Below, one piece after another: positions 1 to 8,753 of a DNA stretch of 64,000 nt. Numbering within the stretch: position 1 is the first letter of the stretch; every line of letters starts with the position of its first letter. A program made the position numbers and the translations under genes. The stretch comes from Limnohabitans sp. (GTDB taxonomy: Bacteria; Pseudomonadota; Gammaproteobacteria; Burkholderiales; Burkholderiaceae_C): NCBI GenBank assembly GCA_030158125.1, contig JAOATL010000015.1:186001-250000 (forward strand). The letters run 5' to 3'. Below the pieces are notes generated by a model. The model did no database searches and had not been told where the DNA came from. It was given only the letters and a program-made list of their open reading frames with translations.

Positions 1-59
1 TGCCCAAAGCATTGCTCGACACCAAAGCAGCGTTGGAACAACGCTTAGCAGCCATCTGA
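1..59 (+). CDS. C-terminal end of an unidentified protein (cut by window start)
   Basis: Frame 3 is open from the window edge to a TGA at 57-59 and encodes only the last 18 residues, ending LEQRLAAI. The fragment is too short to assign to a family. The next gene on the same strand begins just after or even overlapping this stop, so the two may share a transcript. Confidence 0.4.
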   Translation, partial: PKALLDTKAALEQRLAAI

Positions 60-72
60 CAAACGCTGCCTC

Positions 73-89
73 GCGCCAAAAGTTGGCGC
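73..89 (+). other. Perfect 7-bp stem-loop over the annotated start of the DMT transporter
   Basis: Bases 73-79 (gcgccaa) pair with 83-89 (ttggcgc) around a 3-base loop. No T tract follows, so it is not a standard terminator. It covers the TTG at 83, so it either modulates initiation there or lies inside the coding region if translation begins further upstream, for example at the CTG at 56. Confidence 0.4.
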
Positions 90-979
90 AAGCTTTGTTG
101 TGGTTCACACCGGCCATGTGGTCGGTGAACTACGTGGTGGCCAAAACAGCGCCCGGCATCATCAGCCCTCACGTGCTTGCACTGGGCCGATGGTTTTTGG
201 CGGGCCTCATTTTGGCCACGATCGCGCGCGCCGAGCTTTGGCGCGAACGCAAGAGCACACTGAATGCCTGGCCTCAATACTTGGTTTTGGGCAGCTTGGG
301 CATGCTCATTTGTGGCGCGTGGGTGTACTGGGCAGCCGAGACCACCAGCGCCATCAACATTGCTTTGATTTATGCGGCATCGCCCGTGCTGATCACTTTG
401 GGCGCAGTGATAGGCCTGAAAGAAAGCTTCTCTTGGCGGCAAGGGTTTGGCGTTGTGTTGGCCTTGCTGGGTGTATTGCATGTGGTGGTGAAAGGCCAAT
501 GGACAGCATTGTCCCAAGTGATCTGGGTGCTGGGCGATGGCCTGATTGTGATGGCCATGGTGTCTTGGGCAGCCTATGCCTTGCTGCTGAAAAAATGGGT
601 CAGCCCCTTGAGTTCGACGGCCCGGTTGGCGGCAACGTGTTTGGGGGGTAGCCTGGTTTTGTTGCCATTTGCAATGACAGAATGGCTTGGCACAGCGCAT
701 GCAGAATGGCGTTTTGAGGCCAGCCTGCTTGTTGTAGTGGCAGCCATATTCCCAGGAGTAGGCGCTTACTTGGCTTATAGTTTTTGTCAAAAAACATTGG
801 GGGCTAGCCGAGTTGCCGCCAGTCTTTACATGGGTCCTTTGTATGGCAGCCTGGTCGCCTGGCTCTTCCTGGATGAAACCTTGGGCTGGCACCATGCCAT
901 GGGCACCCTCATGATTTTGCCTGGCATTTATTTGGCTTCGCAAAAGACGCAAGAGAACGTCCAAAAAGTCGAGGCGTAA
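83..979 (+). CDS. DMT superfamily (EamA) transporter
   Basis: An inner-membrane exporter of the drug/metabolite transporter superfamily, substrate unknown. The 298-residue product has the ten-helix EamA layout: hydrophobic segments throughout, two repeated halves, the early motif PAMWSVNYVVAK and the late motif ASLYMGPLYGSLVAWLFLDE typical of the second EamA repeat. The start is uncertain. The TTG at 83 has no clear ribosome site and sits in a hairpin. The frame stays open upstream, and CTG at 56 would give an N-terminus (TNAASRQKLAQ) overlapping the preceding stop. The gene faces a minus-strand gene across a terminator. Confidence 0.85.
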   Translation: MAQALLWFTPAMWSVNYVVAKTAPGIISPHVLALGRWFLAGLILATIARAELWRERKSTLNAWPQYLVLGSLGMLICGAWVYWAAETTSAINIALIYAASPVLITLGAVIGLKESFSWRQGFGVVLALLGVLHVVVKGQWTALSQVIWVLGDGLIVMAMVSWAAYALLLKKWVSPLSSTARLAATCLGGSLVLLPFAMTEWLGTAHAEWRFEASLLVVVAAIFPGVGAYLAYSFCQKTLGASRVAASLYMGPLYGSLVAWLFLDETLGWHHAMGTLMILPGIYLASQKTQENVQKVEA

Positions 980-1000
980 AAAAACCTCCCGCAGGAGGTT
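976..1000 (-). terminator. Intrinsic terminator of the minus-strand membrane protein gene
   Basis: Bases 983-989 (aacctcc) pair with 994-1000 (ggaggtt) around a 4-base loop. On the minus strand the stem is followed by a run of seven T. It lies 44 bases beyond the stop of the minus-strand gene and touches the end of the converging DMT gene, so it probably serves the minus strand mainly. Confidence 0.8.
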
Positions 1001-1043
1001 GTTGACGAAGCCCTGCTCACGAAGGCGTCAGGACCCTGTGAGC

Positions 1044-1538
1044 TCAGATGTAGTATTGGCGCTGGCGCAACATGCGGGCAACGCGGCGCTGCGTGCTGCT
1101 TTCGCCCAGCAAAGTTTCTTCATCGCTGCGTGACATGGCAATTTGCAAATCAGACATCAAACGTGCGTCTGTTTGTGCAATGGCCCACAGACGTTCATCG
1201 GAGCGACGTTGCGCCATTTTGGAGGCCAAGTGATCTAAACCCGCCTTCAACTGAACGGCCACTGTTTTTGAGACGCCGGCAAACAAGCCAACTGCGGCAA
1301 AAACAACGGCCCACAAAGCCACCCAAGCCGCCAACAAATGGTCTTCAGCCCACGTGTCAATCATCTGATCTGCCACCACAATGAAGGCGGCCACCACGGC
1401 GGCCAACAACATGATGGCAAGCGTGCGAGTGGGGCTGAATGTGTCGCTCAGGCGTTTGAAGTTGTTGACGACTTTTTCAGCACGGTCAACACCAGGGTGT
1501 GTCAGGGGGTACTCTAAGTGAACAAAATTATGATTCAT
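1044..1538 (-). CDS. Conserved hypothetical protein with two membrane helices
   Basis: Function unknown. The 164-residue product has a polar N-terminus, two adjacent hydrophobic helices at about residues 41-58 and 68-90 (LAIMLLAAVVAAFIVVAD and LLAAWVALWAVVFAAVGLFAG), and a charged, mostly helical C-terminal half ending in QRQYYI. This suggests a small inner-membrane protein with a cytoplasmic tail. A good ribosome site (agaggaaa) lies 6 bases before the ATG on the minus strand. It is transcribed alone, divergently from the LysR gene, and has its own terminator. Confidence 0.75.
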   Translation of the reverse strand: MNHNFVHLEYPLTHPGVDRAEKVVNNFKRLSDTFSPTRTLAIMLLAAVVAAFIVVADQMIDTWAEDHLLAAWVALWAVVFAAVGLFAGVSKTVAVQLKAGLDHLASKMAQRRSDERLWAIAQTDARLMSDLQIAMSRSDEETLLGESSTQRRVARMLRQRQYYI

Positions 1539-1685
1539 GTCGTTTCCTCTTTGGGAGATTGAATGCGTTAGGGGTCGGACTTGGATGAAAAATTCACCTG
1601 ATTGACTGACCCAATGCTTGAATCATAGGGTTTACTCTGATATTGTTCAACTTTATATTCATGATTATCATCATTCACAATAGAA
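1539..1685. promoter_or_regulatory. Divergent intergenic region before the LysR gene
   Basis: This 147-base AT-rich gap must hold promoters for both flanking genes. LysR proteins usually bind such gaps and repress their own gene. An imperfect palindrome at 1661-1671 (atgat, one base, atcat) ends 14 bases before the LysR ATG and is a candidate site. I could not define -35 or -10 boxes with confidence. Confidence 0.35.
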
Positions 1686-2660
1686 ATGATTGAAGCCATC
1701 CAAACCAACTTCCGTACGTTGGACTTGAACCTGTTGCGGGTCTTTGACGAGGTCATGGCGGAGCGCAGCCTGACCAAAGCTGCACGCAACCTGTCCATCA
1801 CTCAGCCGGCTGTGAGCAACGCTTTGCGCCGTTTGCGTGAAACGCTGGGCGACGATTTGGTTCGCCGCGAAGGACACGGCATCTCGCCCACTCTCTTTGC
1901 CTTGACGCTGTGGCCCAACGTGAGAGAGGCTCTTGACCAACTGCAATCGGCCTTGGTGCCGCAGCACTTTGTGCCCAGCCAAGCGCGCAATTCATTTGTA
2001 TTGGCCATGGCCGATGCCACTGCAGCAGAGCTGATGGGGGGCATGGCGCAAGAACTCGAGCACCACGCGCCCAATATTTCAATCCGTGTATTGCCCCTCA
2101 CCACGCGCGACCCTAGGGCCATGTTGGAAAACGGCGTGGCCGATATGGCGCTGGGTTATTTTCCCGCCGTCCTGGCCGACCTAACGGCCAAGGCACAAGC
2201 GGGGGAGGCGGTGTCTTTTGAGCATCACCGTTTGTACGACGGTGAATATGTGTGTGTGATGCGCAAAGGCCATCCCTTGGCGCAGCAAAACATCAGCCTC
2301 GAAAATTTTTGCGATGCACGCCATTTGTTGGTGAGCTTTTCAGGTCGCCCCTACGGCTTCATTGATGAGGCGCTGGCGGCCATTGGCAAACAACGCCGAG
2401 TGGTGATGACTGTGAATCAGTTTTTCACAGCAGGCCGAATGGTGGTGAACTCTGATTTGCTCACGGTTTTGCCGCGCCACTTTGTGCCGACCACTGGCAT
2501 TTCTGGTGAATTTTTCCTGTGCGACTTGCCCTTCAAGGTTCCCACCCTGCACGTTGATGCCTTGTGGCACAGACGCAAACACGCCCAAAGCGAACATGTT
2601 TGGTTACGGGACGTTTTAATCAACATTGCACACGCCGTTTTCAAGGACCACAACAGATGA
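1686..2660 (+). CDS. LysR-family transcriptional regulator
   Basis: The 324-residue product has the LysR winged helix-turn-helix at about residues 12-70, with LNLLRVFDEVMAERSLTKAA and the recognition helix SITQPAVSNALRRLRETLGD. A periplasmic-binding-like effector domain follows from about residue 95. LysR-type proteins are homotetrameric activators or repressors that respond to small ligands. The stop overlaps the start of the metallophosphoesterase gene (ATGATG at 2657-2662), so the two are likely cotranscribed and translationally coupled. The most likely target is the gap upstream. The effector cannot be inferred. Confidence 0.92.
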   Translation: MIEAIQTNFRTLDLNLLRVFDEVMAERSLTKAARNLSITQPAVSNALRRLRETLGDDLVRREGHGISPTLFALTLWPNVREALDQLQSALVPQHFVPSQARNSFVLAMADATAAELMGGMAQELEHHAPNISIRVLPLTTRDPRAMLENGVADMALGYFPAVLADLTAKAQAGEAVSFEHHRLYDGEYVCVMRKGHPLAQQNISLENFCDARHLLVSFSGRPYGFIDEALAAIGKQRRVVMTVNQFFTAGRMVVNSDLLTVLPRHFVPTTGISGEFFLCDLPFKVPTLHVDALWHRRKHAQSEHVWLRDVLINIAHAVFKDHNR

Positions 2661-3505
2661 TGAACATTCAACTGTTGTCGGACCTTCATCTGGAAACACA
2701 TCCGCATTTTGTCCCTGAATTTGCACCCACGGCAGACGCATTGATCTTGGCAGGCGACATCGGCTCTTACCAACCAGGCTCCATGCTTGTCACAGAACAC
2801 GATACCGATTTTGGACTGGCCCGTTTCTCGCCACGCAAAGATTTGGCGGCCTGGCCTGTGCCGGTTTTCTTCGTTCCGGGGAACCACGAATACGATGGCA
2901 TGCCCTTTGAAGAAGCCCATCAACGCTTGCAAGAAACTTGCGAGCGATTGCAGATTACATGGCTGCATCAACGCACATTGACGGTGAATGGCGTGCGCCT
3001 GATCGGTTGCACCTTGTGGAGCGACTTTGAAGCCTTGGTGCCGCCACAAGGGCCACTCACGCAACAGCTGAAAGCGCGCGAAAAAGCAGCGCGTGCAGCC
3101 AACTTTTATTTGCGGAAAACAGGCACCACGCTCAAGGGCGAACCCTTTTTATCGGATGGCGTTAGAGCACAAGCACAAGCCGATCAAGCCTGGCTGACGC
3201 AGGCTTTGTCAGAACCTTTTGAGGGCACCACTGTGGTGGTGACGCACTTTGCGCCGAGCTTGAAAAGTGCCGACCCTCGCTACGGCCTAACACCTGGCAC
3301 CGCTGGATTTTGCAACGCCCTGGACCACTTGCTGCCGAAGGCTGACTGGTGGTTGCATGGCCATTTGCACTGCGCACACGACTACGTGCACAACGGCTGT
3401 CGCGTGGTGGCCAATCCTTTGGGGTACGCGCGAAAAAATGAACAGCTTGCGTTTGAAGCTAAAAAAATTTGGCGTGTGGGTGCTAGGCCCAAGGCCTCAG
3501 CATGA
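2660..3505 (+). CDS. Calcineurin-like metallophosphoesterase
   Basis: A cytoplasmic dinuclear-metal phosphoesterase of unknown substrate, 281 residues. The metallophosphatase motifs appear in order: SDLHLE (D and H ligands), AGDIGSY, PGNHEYDG (N and H), VVTHFAP, and HGHLH near the C-terminus. The start is one of two adjacent ATG codons, 2657 or 2660. Both overlap the LysR stop, which rules out the longer open frame running back into the LysR gene. The 3' end overlaps the converging TetR gene by 9 bases. Confidence 0.88.
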   Translation: MNIQLLSDLHLETHPHFVPEFAPTADALILAGDIGSYQPGSMLVTEHDTDFGLARFSPRKDLAAWPVPVFFVPGNHEYDGMPFEEAHQRLQETCERLQITWLHQRTLTVNGVRLIGCTLWSDFEALVPPQGPLTQQLKAREKAARAANFYLRKTGTTLKGEPFLSDGVRAQAQADQAWLTQALSEPFEGTTVVVTHFAPSLKSADPRYGLTPGTAGFCNALDHLLPKADWWLHGHLHCAHDYVHNGCRVVANPLGYARKNEQLAFEAKKIWRVGARPKASA

Positions 3506-4144
3506 TCGGGCGTTCAGTCCGGCAAAACAGGTCGTCATGATGATCTCAATGATCTCTTCATTGGTGTGCAATTCACTCATTTTCAAAAACTCCACCACGG
3601 GATCACAGGCTCTTGCGTAAATCGTGTAGAGCACGGCCAATGGTGGCAGCGCAGCATTGATGACGCCTTCTTTCTGGGCTTGAACAATCCATCCGCCCAG
3701 CAATTCACTGACATTCATCAAGCCATCCATGTAGGGCCTGCTGGCCATCAAGCTGGCCCGCAAACTGGAGTTTTGACTGGGAAGTGTGGGCATTTCACCG
3801 GCCAGCTTCAACTGCAACACCCAGCGTGTGGTTGCCATGAGTTTGTTCAAAGGTTCACTGGCAGTACTGCCAGCAACTTCGGCTTGGTTCAAGTCCAGCA
3901 AAAAAGCCTCCGCTTTGTGCATCGCTTGAACCATGGCCGCACAGGCCAACTCTTCTTTGCTGCTGAAGTGCTTGTAAAGACTTGCCTTGGCGATGCCAAC
4001 TTCTGCCGCCACTTCATCCACCGTCATGGCATCAAAGCCTTTTTCAGACAAGAGCCGGTTGACCGAAGCCGTGATGGCTTGCTCTCTGGCTTCCAGCATT
4101 TGGACTTTGAATGGTTTTTTGAGCGGCGCAGCGACGGTGTTCAT
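3497..4144 (-). CDS. TetR-family transcriptional regulator
   Basis: The 215-residue product has a TetR N-terminal DNA-binding domain at about residues 18-65, with LLSEKGFDAMTVDEVAAEVG followed by IAKASLYKHFSSKEEL, the typical recognition helix and following turn. The C-terminal ligand domain is variable, so no inducer can be named. The gene is divergent from a PhoD-like phosphatase. A palindromic operator candidate lies 28 bases upstream at 4172-4190, and a near-identical site precedes the glutathione peroxidase at 36954. I infer autorepression and control of that distant cluster. It overlaps the metallophosphoesterase tail to tail. Confidence 0.92.
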   Translation of the reverse strand: MNTVAAPLKKPFKVQMLEAREQAITASVNRLLSEKGFDAMTVDEVAAEVGIAKASLYKHFSSKEELACAAMVQAMHKAEAFLLDLNQAEVAGSTASEPLNKLMATTRWVLQLKLAGEMPTLPSQNSSLRASLMASRPYMDGLMNVSELLGGWIVQAQKEGVINAALPPLAVLYTIYARACDPVVEFLKMSELHTNEEIIEIIMTTCFAGLNARSC

Positions 4145-4171
4145 GACGGCATTTTAGCGAGCGATCACAGC

Positions 4172-4190
4172 AAGTGAACTGATCAGTCAT
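4172..4190. promoter_or_regulatory. Candidate TetR operator (copy 1)
   Basis: The 19 bases aagtgaactgatcagtcat contain the perfect 10-bp palindrome actgatcagt at 4178-4187. The site lies in the 104-base gap between the divergent TetR and PhoD-like genes, where an autoregulatory operator is expected. A second copy, 16 of 19 identical with three transitions only, lies at 36927-36945. Confidence 0.65.
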
Positions 4191-4248
4191 AAAATATCCG
4201 CGCCGTATAAATTGTTTTTTCAAGCCCGCTTTCACAACAGGATTTCCC

Positions 4249-5331
4249 ATGGACCGCCGACAACTGCTTCAAACGACTGCTTACGGCACCTTGCTGGCAA
4301 GCCTGGGCGCATGCGCCAACACCTCGCTTGTAAAGAGCCAGGCGATTGGCAAAACACCGCCATGGCCCTCAGAGATTCACAAAATCGCGTTTGGCTCGTG
4401 CATTGACCAAAACAAAGCGCAGCCCATCTGGCAAGCCATTTTGGCCAACCAACCCGATGTGTTCATTTTTGGTGGCGACAATGTGTATGCCAGCAGCCAA
4501 CCATGGCAACTCAATCAGCTTGAAAAAGCTTACGCGACACAAGCGGCTCACGCAGGTTTCGCGCAGCTGCGCAACACCATTGCACATGTGGCCATCTGGG
4601 ATGACCATGACATGGGACTGAACGATGGCGGCGCCGAATTTGCCCACAAGCAGGTCTCTCAAAACGCCTTCCTTGATTTCTGGCGATTGCCCGCCAACGA
4701 CCCACGCCGCGCACGTGAAGGGCTCTACCATGCCATGAGCTTTGGCAAAGCGGGGCAACGCGTACAGATCATCTTGCTTGACACGCGCTCTTTTCGCTCG
4801 GCGCCACGGAAAACAGATCGACGCGATGCCCCTGGCAAAGAGCGCTACGTGCCCGATACCCAGCCCTCCAAAACCATGTTGGGTGAGGCCCAGTGGCAGT
4901 GGTTGACACAGCAGCTTCAAACGCCTGCAGACCTTCGCTTCATTGTCTCTGGTGTGCAAGTTGCCGTGGAAGGCCACGGCTGGGAAGGTTGGCACAACTT
5001 TCCATTGGAACAAGAAAAGTTACGACATGTCATCCGAAGCACGGGGGCCAAGGGCGTGGTGCTGCTGTCAGGCGACCGCCACATTGGGGCCATCTACAAA
5101 AGCACCTCTGCCAATTTGTATCCACTCTACGAGTTGACATCCAGCGGTATGACACACGCATGGCAGGCCGCCAAGGAAGCTGGGCCCAATCGGATGGGCG
5201 AATTGATCACACAGAATCACTTTGCCTTGATCGAAGTGGACTGGCAACAAAGGCAAATGCAATGGGGGTTTAAAAATACCCAAGACGAATGGCTCAAAAA
5301 AGAAAGCATTGCTTTGTCTGAGTTGCAATAA
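4249..5331 (+). CDS. PhoD-like alkaline phosphatase/phosphodiesterase, probable Tat-exported lipoprotein
   Basis: An exported metallophosphoesterase of the PhoD family. The 360-residue product begins with a twin-arginine-like signal (DRRQLLQ) running into a lipobox LGAC with Cys22, so it is probably lipid-anchored. PhoD motifs follow: FGSCIDQ (about 46-52), FGGDNVY, WDDHDMG (about 116-122), LLDTRSFR, and LSGDRHIGA (about 275-283). Known PhoD enzymes hydrolyse phosphate mono- or diesters using Ca and Fe. Whether this one scavenges phosphate is not shown: no Pho box was recognised. The divergent TetR gene and the operator between them suggest local control. Confidence 0.87.
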   Translation: MDRRQLLQTTAYGTLLASLGACANTSLVKSQAIGKTPPWPSEIHKIAFGSCIDQNKAQPIWQAILANQPDVFIFGGDNVYASSQPWQLNQLEKAYATQAAHAGFAQLRNTIAHVAIWDDHDMGLNDGGAEFAHKQVSQNAFLDFWRLPANDPRRAREGLYHAMSFGKAGQRVQIILLDTRSFRSAPRKTDRRDAPGKERYVPDTQPSKTMLGEAQWQWLTQQLQTPADLRFIVSGVQVAVEGHGWEGWHNFPLEQEKLRHVIRSTGAKGVVLLSGDRHIGAIYKSTSANLYPLYELTSSGMTHAWQAAKEAGPNRMGELITQNHFALIEVDWQQRQMQWGFKNTQDEWLKKESIALSELQ

Positions 5332-5418
5332 AAACAAATTCATCCACAAAGCCCGATAATCTCGGTTTTGATTTTTTATAACGCACGACAGGTTCGTGAC
5401 ATTTCGCGGAGTACATCA

Positions 5419-6402
5419 ATGCAAACCCCACCCATGATTCAAAGCGGCGCCATTGCTTACGGTTTGGCCACACTGGCCAAAGACGGTTCTGTTTTAGACA
5501 CTTGGTACCCTGCGCCTCAGTTGGCCGAGGGTGTGACGGAAAGCGGCAGCACCGTCTTGAGCGAAGCCGATGCGCGCGTGCACTTGGGTGAGTCTTTCAT
5601 CAAAGCGCTTGGCACCTGTGAGTTGCGTGGCGTGAACGTGGTGGCCGTTAAAACCTGCATTGCCACTTTGGCGGAACCGCCCAAAGACACACACGATGTA
5701 TTTTTGCGTTTGCATTTGCTCAGCCATCGTTTGATCAAACCGCACCAAGCCAATGTCACAGGTATCTTTGGTTTGTTGGCCAATGTGGCCTGGACGTCGA
5801 TGGGCCCTTGCCCTCTCGATCAATTGCAAGACGCACGTTTGCGCGCGCGTGCAGCGCGTGTGGTGTTTGACGTCAAAGCGGTCGACAAGTTCCCTTACAT
5901 GACCGACTACGTGGTGCCGTCGGGTGTTCGCATCGCCAACGTGGACCGCGTCCGCTTGGGTGCGCATTTGGCATCTGGCACCACCGTCATGCACGAAGGT
6001 TTCTGCAACTTCAACGCAGGCACTTTGGGTGCCTCCATGGTGGAAGGCCGCATCAGTGCAGGCGTGTTGGTCGACGATCAAAGTGATGTGGGCGGTGGCG
6101 CTTCCATCATGGGCACCTTGTCGGGTGGCGGCAAAGAAGTCATTTCGGTGGGCAAGCGCTGCTTGTTGGGTGCCAACTCTGGCATTGGCATTTCATTGGG
6201 CGACGACTGCGTGGTGGAGGCGGGTTGCTACGTGACTGGTGGCACTCGCGTGAAGATGCCCGATGGCAGCATTGTGAAAGCGCGCGAATTGTCGGGTCGC
6301 AATGGCATCTTGTTCCGCCGCGATTCACAAACGGGTGCGGTGCAAGTTATTCCTCGCACTGAAAGCTGGGGCAGCTTGAACGCCGACCTGCACAAAAACT
6401 AA
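5419..6402 (+). CDS. dapD: 2,3,4,5-tetrahydropyridine-2,6-dicarboxylate N-succinyltransferase, long form
   Basis: Succinylates tetrahydrodipicolinate in the succinylase branch of lysine and meso-diaminopimelate synthesis. The 327-residue product is the long DapD form known from Pseudomonas (about 344) and actinobacteria (about 317), not the 274-residue form of E. coli. Diagnostic stretches are LHLLSHRLIKPH, MTDYVVPSGVRIAN and the left-handed beta-helix core with TVMHEGFCNFNAGTLG, GGGASIMGTLSGGG and LLGANSGIGISLGDDC. The ATG at 5419 is preferred over an open frame extending to 5368, because the family begins near here. It stands alone, away from dapC/dapE, and ends in a strong terminator. Confidence 0.92.
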   Translation: MQTPPMIQSGAIAYGLATLAKDGSVLDTWYPAPQLAEGVTESGSTVLSEADARVHLGESFIKALGTCELRGVNVVAVKTCIATLAEPPKDTHDVFLRLHLLSHRLIKPHQANVTGIFGLLANVAWTSMGPCPLDQLQDARLRARAARVVFDVKAVDKFPYMTDYVVPSGVRIANVDRVRLGAHLASGTTVMHEGFCNFNAGTLGASMVEGRISAGVLVDDQSDVGGGASIMGTLSGGGKEVISVGKRCLLGANSGIGISLGDDCVVEAGCYVTGGTRVKMPDGSIVKARELSGRNGILFRRDSQTGAVQVIPRTESWGSLNADLHKN

Positions 6403-6443
6403 GTGTGACTTTGCGTCGTCCTGACGCCTGTCCATTTTTAACA

Positions 6444-6474
6444 AGCCAGTGTGTTGTCACACTGGCTTTTTTTT
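6444..6474 (+). terminator. Intrinsic terminator of dapD
   Basis: A perfect 10-bp stem, agccagtgtg at 6444-6453 with cacactggct at 6458-6467, closes a 4-base loop and is followed by a run of eight T. It stops transcription from dapD just before the end of the converging acetoacetyl-CoA synthetase gene. Confidence 0.93.
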
Positions 6475-6478
6475 CATG

Positions 6479-8674
6479 TCAGGCCGTTTTGGTCAGGTGT
6501 TGTTTTGCCAAATCGACATACCAATCTAAGCAACCAGGATTGGACATGGCATCTTTGTTCACCACTTTTTCCAAAGGCTGGCCCAACATCAACTTCTTGA
6601 TGGGCAGCTCTTGTTTTTTACCCGACAGTGTGCGCGGAATTTCTGACACTTGAAAAATTTCATTCGGAACAAAGCGCGGGCTTAAGGCTGTTTTGATGGC
6701 GTTGTTCAAACTGTTTTTCATCTCTTGCGTCAGTTGCAAACCGGGACGCAATACGACAAACAAGGGCATGTAACTTTCCCGGCCCAAGTACTCCAAATCA
6801 ACCACCATGCTGTCGATCACTTCGGGCAAAGCCTCCACGGCACTGTAGAGTTCGCTGGTGCCCATGCGCAGTCCATGGCGATTGATGGTGGCATCGCTGC
6901 GGCCAAAAATGACGCAGCCTTCGCCGCCGCTCTTGCCTTGATCGGCAGCACCAATGCGCAGCCAATCACCATGACGCCACACGCCGCCGTAATCAGCCGA
7001 TGCATCGCCACCACCCGGTTTGCGGCCGTGACCGGCTGGGTACATTTCAAAATAACTCGCCAAGTAGCGTGCGTTGTTTTGATCGTTCCAAAAATACAAA
7101 GGCATGGAAGGAATGGGTTGTGCACACACCAACTCGCCCACCTCGCCATGCACTGGCGCGCCTGCTTCGTTCCATGCCTCTACAGCACAGCCCAACAAGC
7201 GGCACTGCATGACGCCCGCTTCTTGTGGCAACTCTCTGTTACCACCGATGAACGCGCCACAAAAATCGGTGCCGCCCGAGATGTTGCACCACCAAATGTC
7301 GCCATCTGTTTCGCGATGCAAATGCGGCGCATGGGCATGCTGTGACTTGATGCGTTTGAATTGTTCGGTGCCCCAGTTTTGCGTGTCAGCTGACAACGGT
7401 GAGCCCGTGGTGCCCAAGGCTCTGACGCGCGACAAATCGCCGCACTGCGTGAGGTCAACACCGGCCTTCTGACAGTTGGCAAAAAATGCTGCGCCCGCAC
7501 CAAAGAATGTCACTTTGTTGTCGGCTGCAAAACGCCACAAAGTGCTCCAGTCTGGATTGTCTTTGCTGCCCCCAGGATTGCCGTCATAAATGACACAGGT
7601 GGTACCGTTCATCAAGCCGCCGACCTGTGCGTTTCACATGACCCAACCGGTCGAGCTGTACCAGTGAAAACGCTCACCCCAGCTGTTGGGGTGATAACTA
7701 CAGCCTACATCGTTGTGCAAAATTTTGAGCGCCAAAGCCACGATGACGGTGCCGCCATGTCCATGCACAATGGGCTTTGGCAAACCTGTCGTTCCGCTGG
7801 AGTACACAATCCACAGAGGGTGGTCAAAGGGCAAATCTAGGGGCGCAAATGCATCCACTTCAGCGCCATGTTTCGCAGTGGTTTGAGAAAAACGAATGGC
7901 CGCTGCCACTTCGTTGCTGGCCAAATCTGCAACGCCCAAGTTGTCGTGCACGATCACGTGCTGCACGGAGGGCAAAGCATCTTTCAGTTCCTGCACCACA
8001 GTCATGCGGTCGTAATCTTTCGCGCCATACGTCACACCATCGCAAGCAATCAAGACCTTTGGTTCAATTTGCTTAAATCGATCCAACACGGCCAGCGTGC
8101 CCATGTCGGGCGCGCAAATGCTCCACACGCCGCCAACACTGATGGTGGCCAAAAATGCCACGATGGCTTCAGGTATGTTCGGCAAATATGCGGCCACACG
8201 ATCGCCGGGTTGCAAACCCTGTGCTTTCAAGTGCAGCGCCATGGACGCCACTTGTCGCTTCAACTCTGGCCAAGAAATTTCTTGGTGCTGACCCTTTTCA
8301 TTTTGCGCAATCAGTGCCGGAAACCCTGCGGCGTGGGCCGCATCCACATGCCTTAAAACTTGTTGCGCGTAATTCACTTTCGCGCCTGGAAACCAAACGG
8401 CACCAGGCATGGCATTTTTGGCCAATACGGCGCTGTGTGGCGTGGGCGATTGCATGGCAAAGTAATCCCAAATACTTTGCCAAAACGTATCAAGATCTGA
8501 AATGGACCATTGCCACAAATCGGGGTACTGCTCAAAAACAATTCCGCGGTTTTGTTTCAGCCAGTTTTGATACAGGCGAATTTGGGGCACATAGGGATAC
8601 GGGGCCTGCGGTGCCACTTGGGGTAAGTCGGCGGCCGAGGCCAAATAGGGTGAAATCTGGTGGCTTGCGTTCAT
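6479..8674 (-). pseudogene. Acetoacetyl-CoA synthetase gene interrupted by an in-frame TGA
   Basis: Acetoacetyl-CoA synthetase activates acetoacetate with ATP and CoA for use in polyhydroxybutyrate, lipid or ketone metabolism. The N-terminal part (7634-8674, 346 residues) carries the adenylation motif YSSGTTGLPKP and ends at STGWVM. Then a TGA at 7634-7636 (minus strand) replaces the tryptophan that family members have in the W-M-W-N motif. The same frame continues with NAQVGG into the C-terminal part (stop at 6479-6481), which has HGDWLRIG, GRSDATINRHGLRMG and the catalytic-lysine region TLSGKKQELP. A single TGG to TGA change explains it, with no frameshift. Alternatives are a sequencing error or readthrough. 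The full frame would be about 731 codons, longer than the usual 650-680. Confidence 0.85.
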
Positions 8675-8753
8675 GTCGCAAGCCTAGCTTGCGCATCGCT
8701 TGCTGTCACCCTGATAAGCCCGAATGTTTGCGCGTAGGTGACAGTGCGTTGCG

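Noticed and set aside
1568-1801. 77-codon minus-strand frame across the LysR promoter region
   Set aside because: It has no ribosome site, lies mostly in the intergenic gap and overlaps the LysR N-terminus, with no recognisable motif.
4369-5013. 214-codon minus-strand frame inside the PhoD-like gene
   Set aside because: The plus strand carries all PhoD motifs; the minus frame has no ribosome site or domain.
7634-7636. TGA as a selenocysteine codon in acetoacetyl-CoA synthetase
   Set aside because: Relatives have Trp, not Cys, at this position, no selenocysteine form of this family is known to me, and no clear SECIS stem follows. A mutation or sequencing error is simpler.
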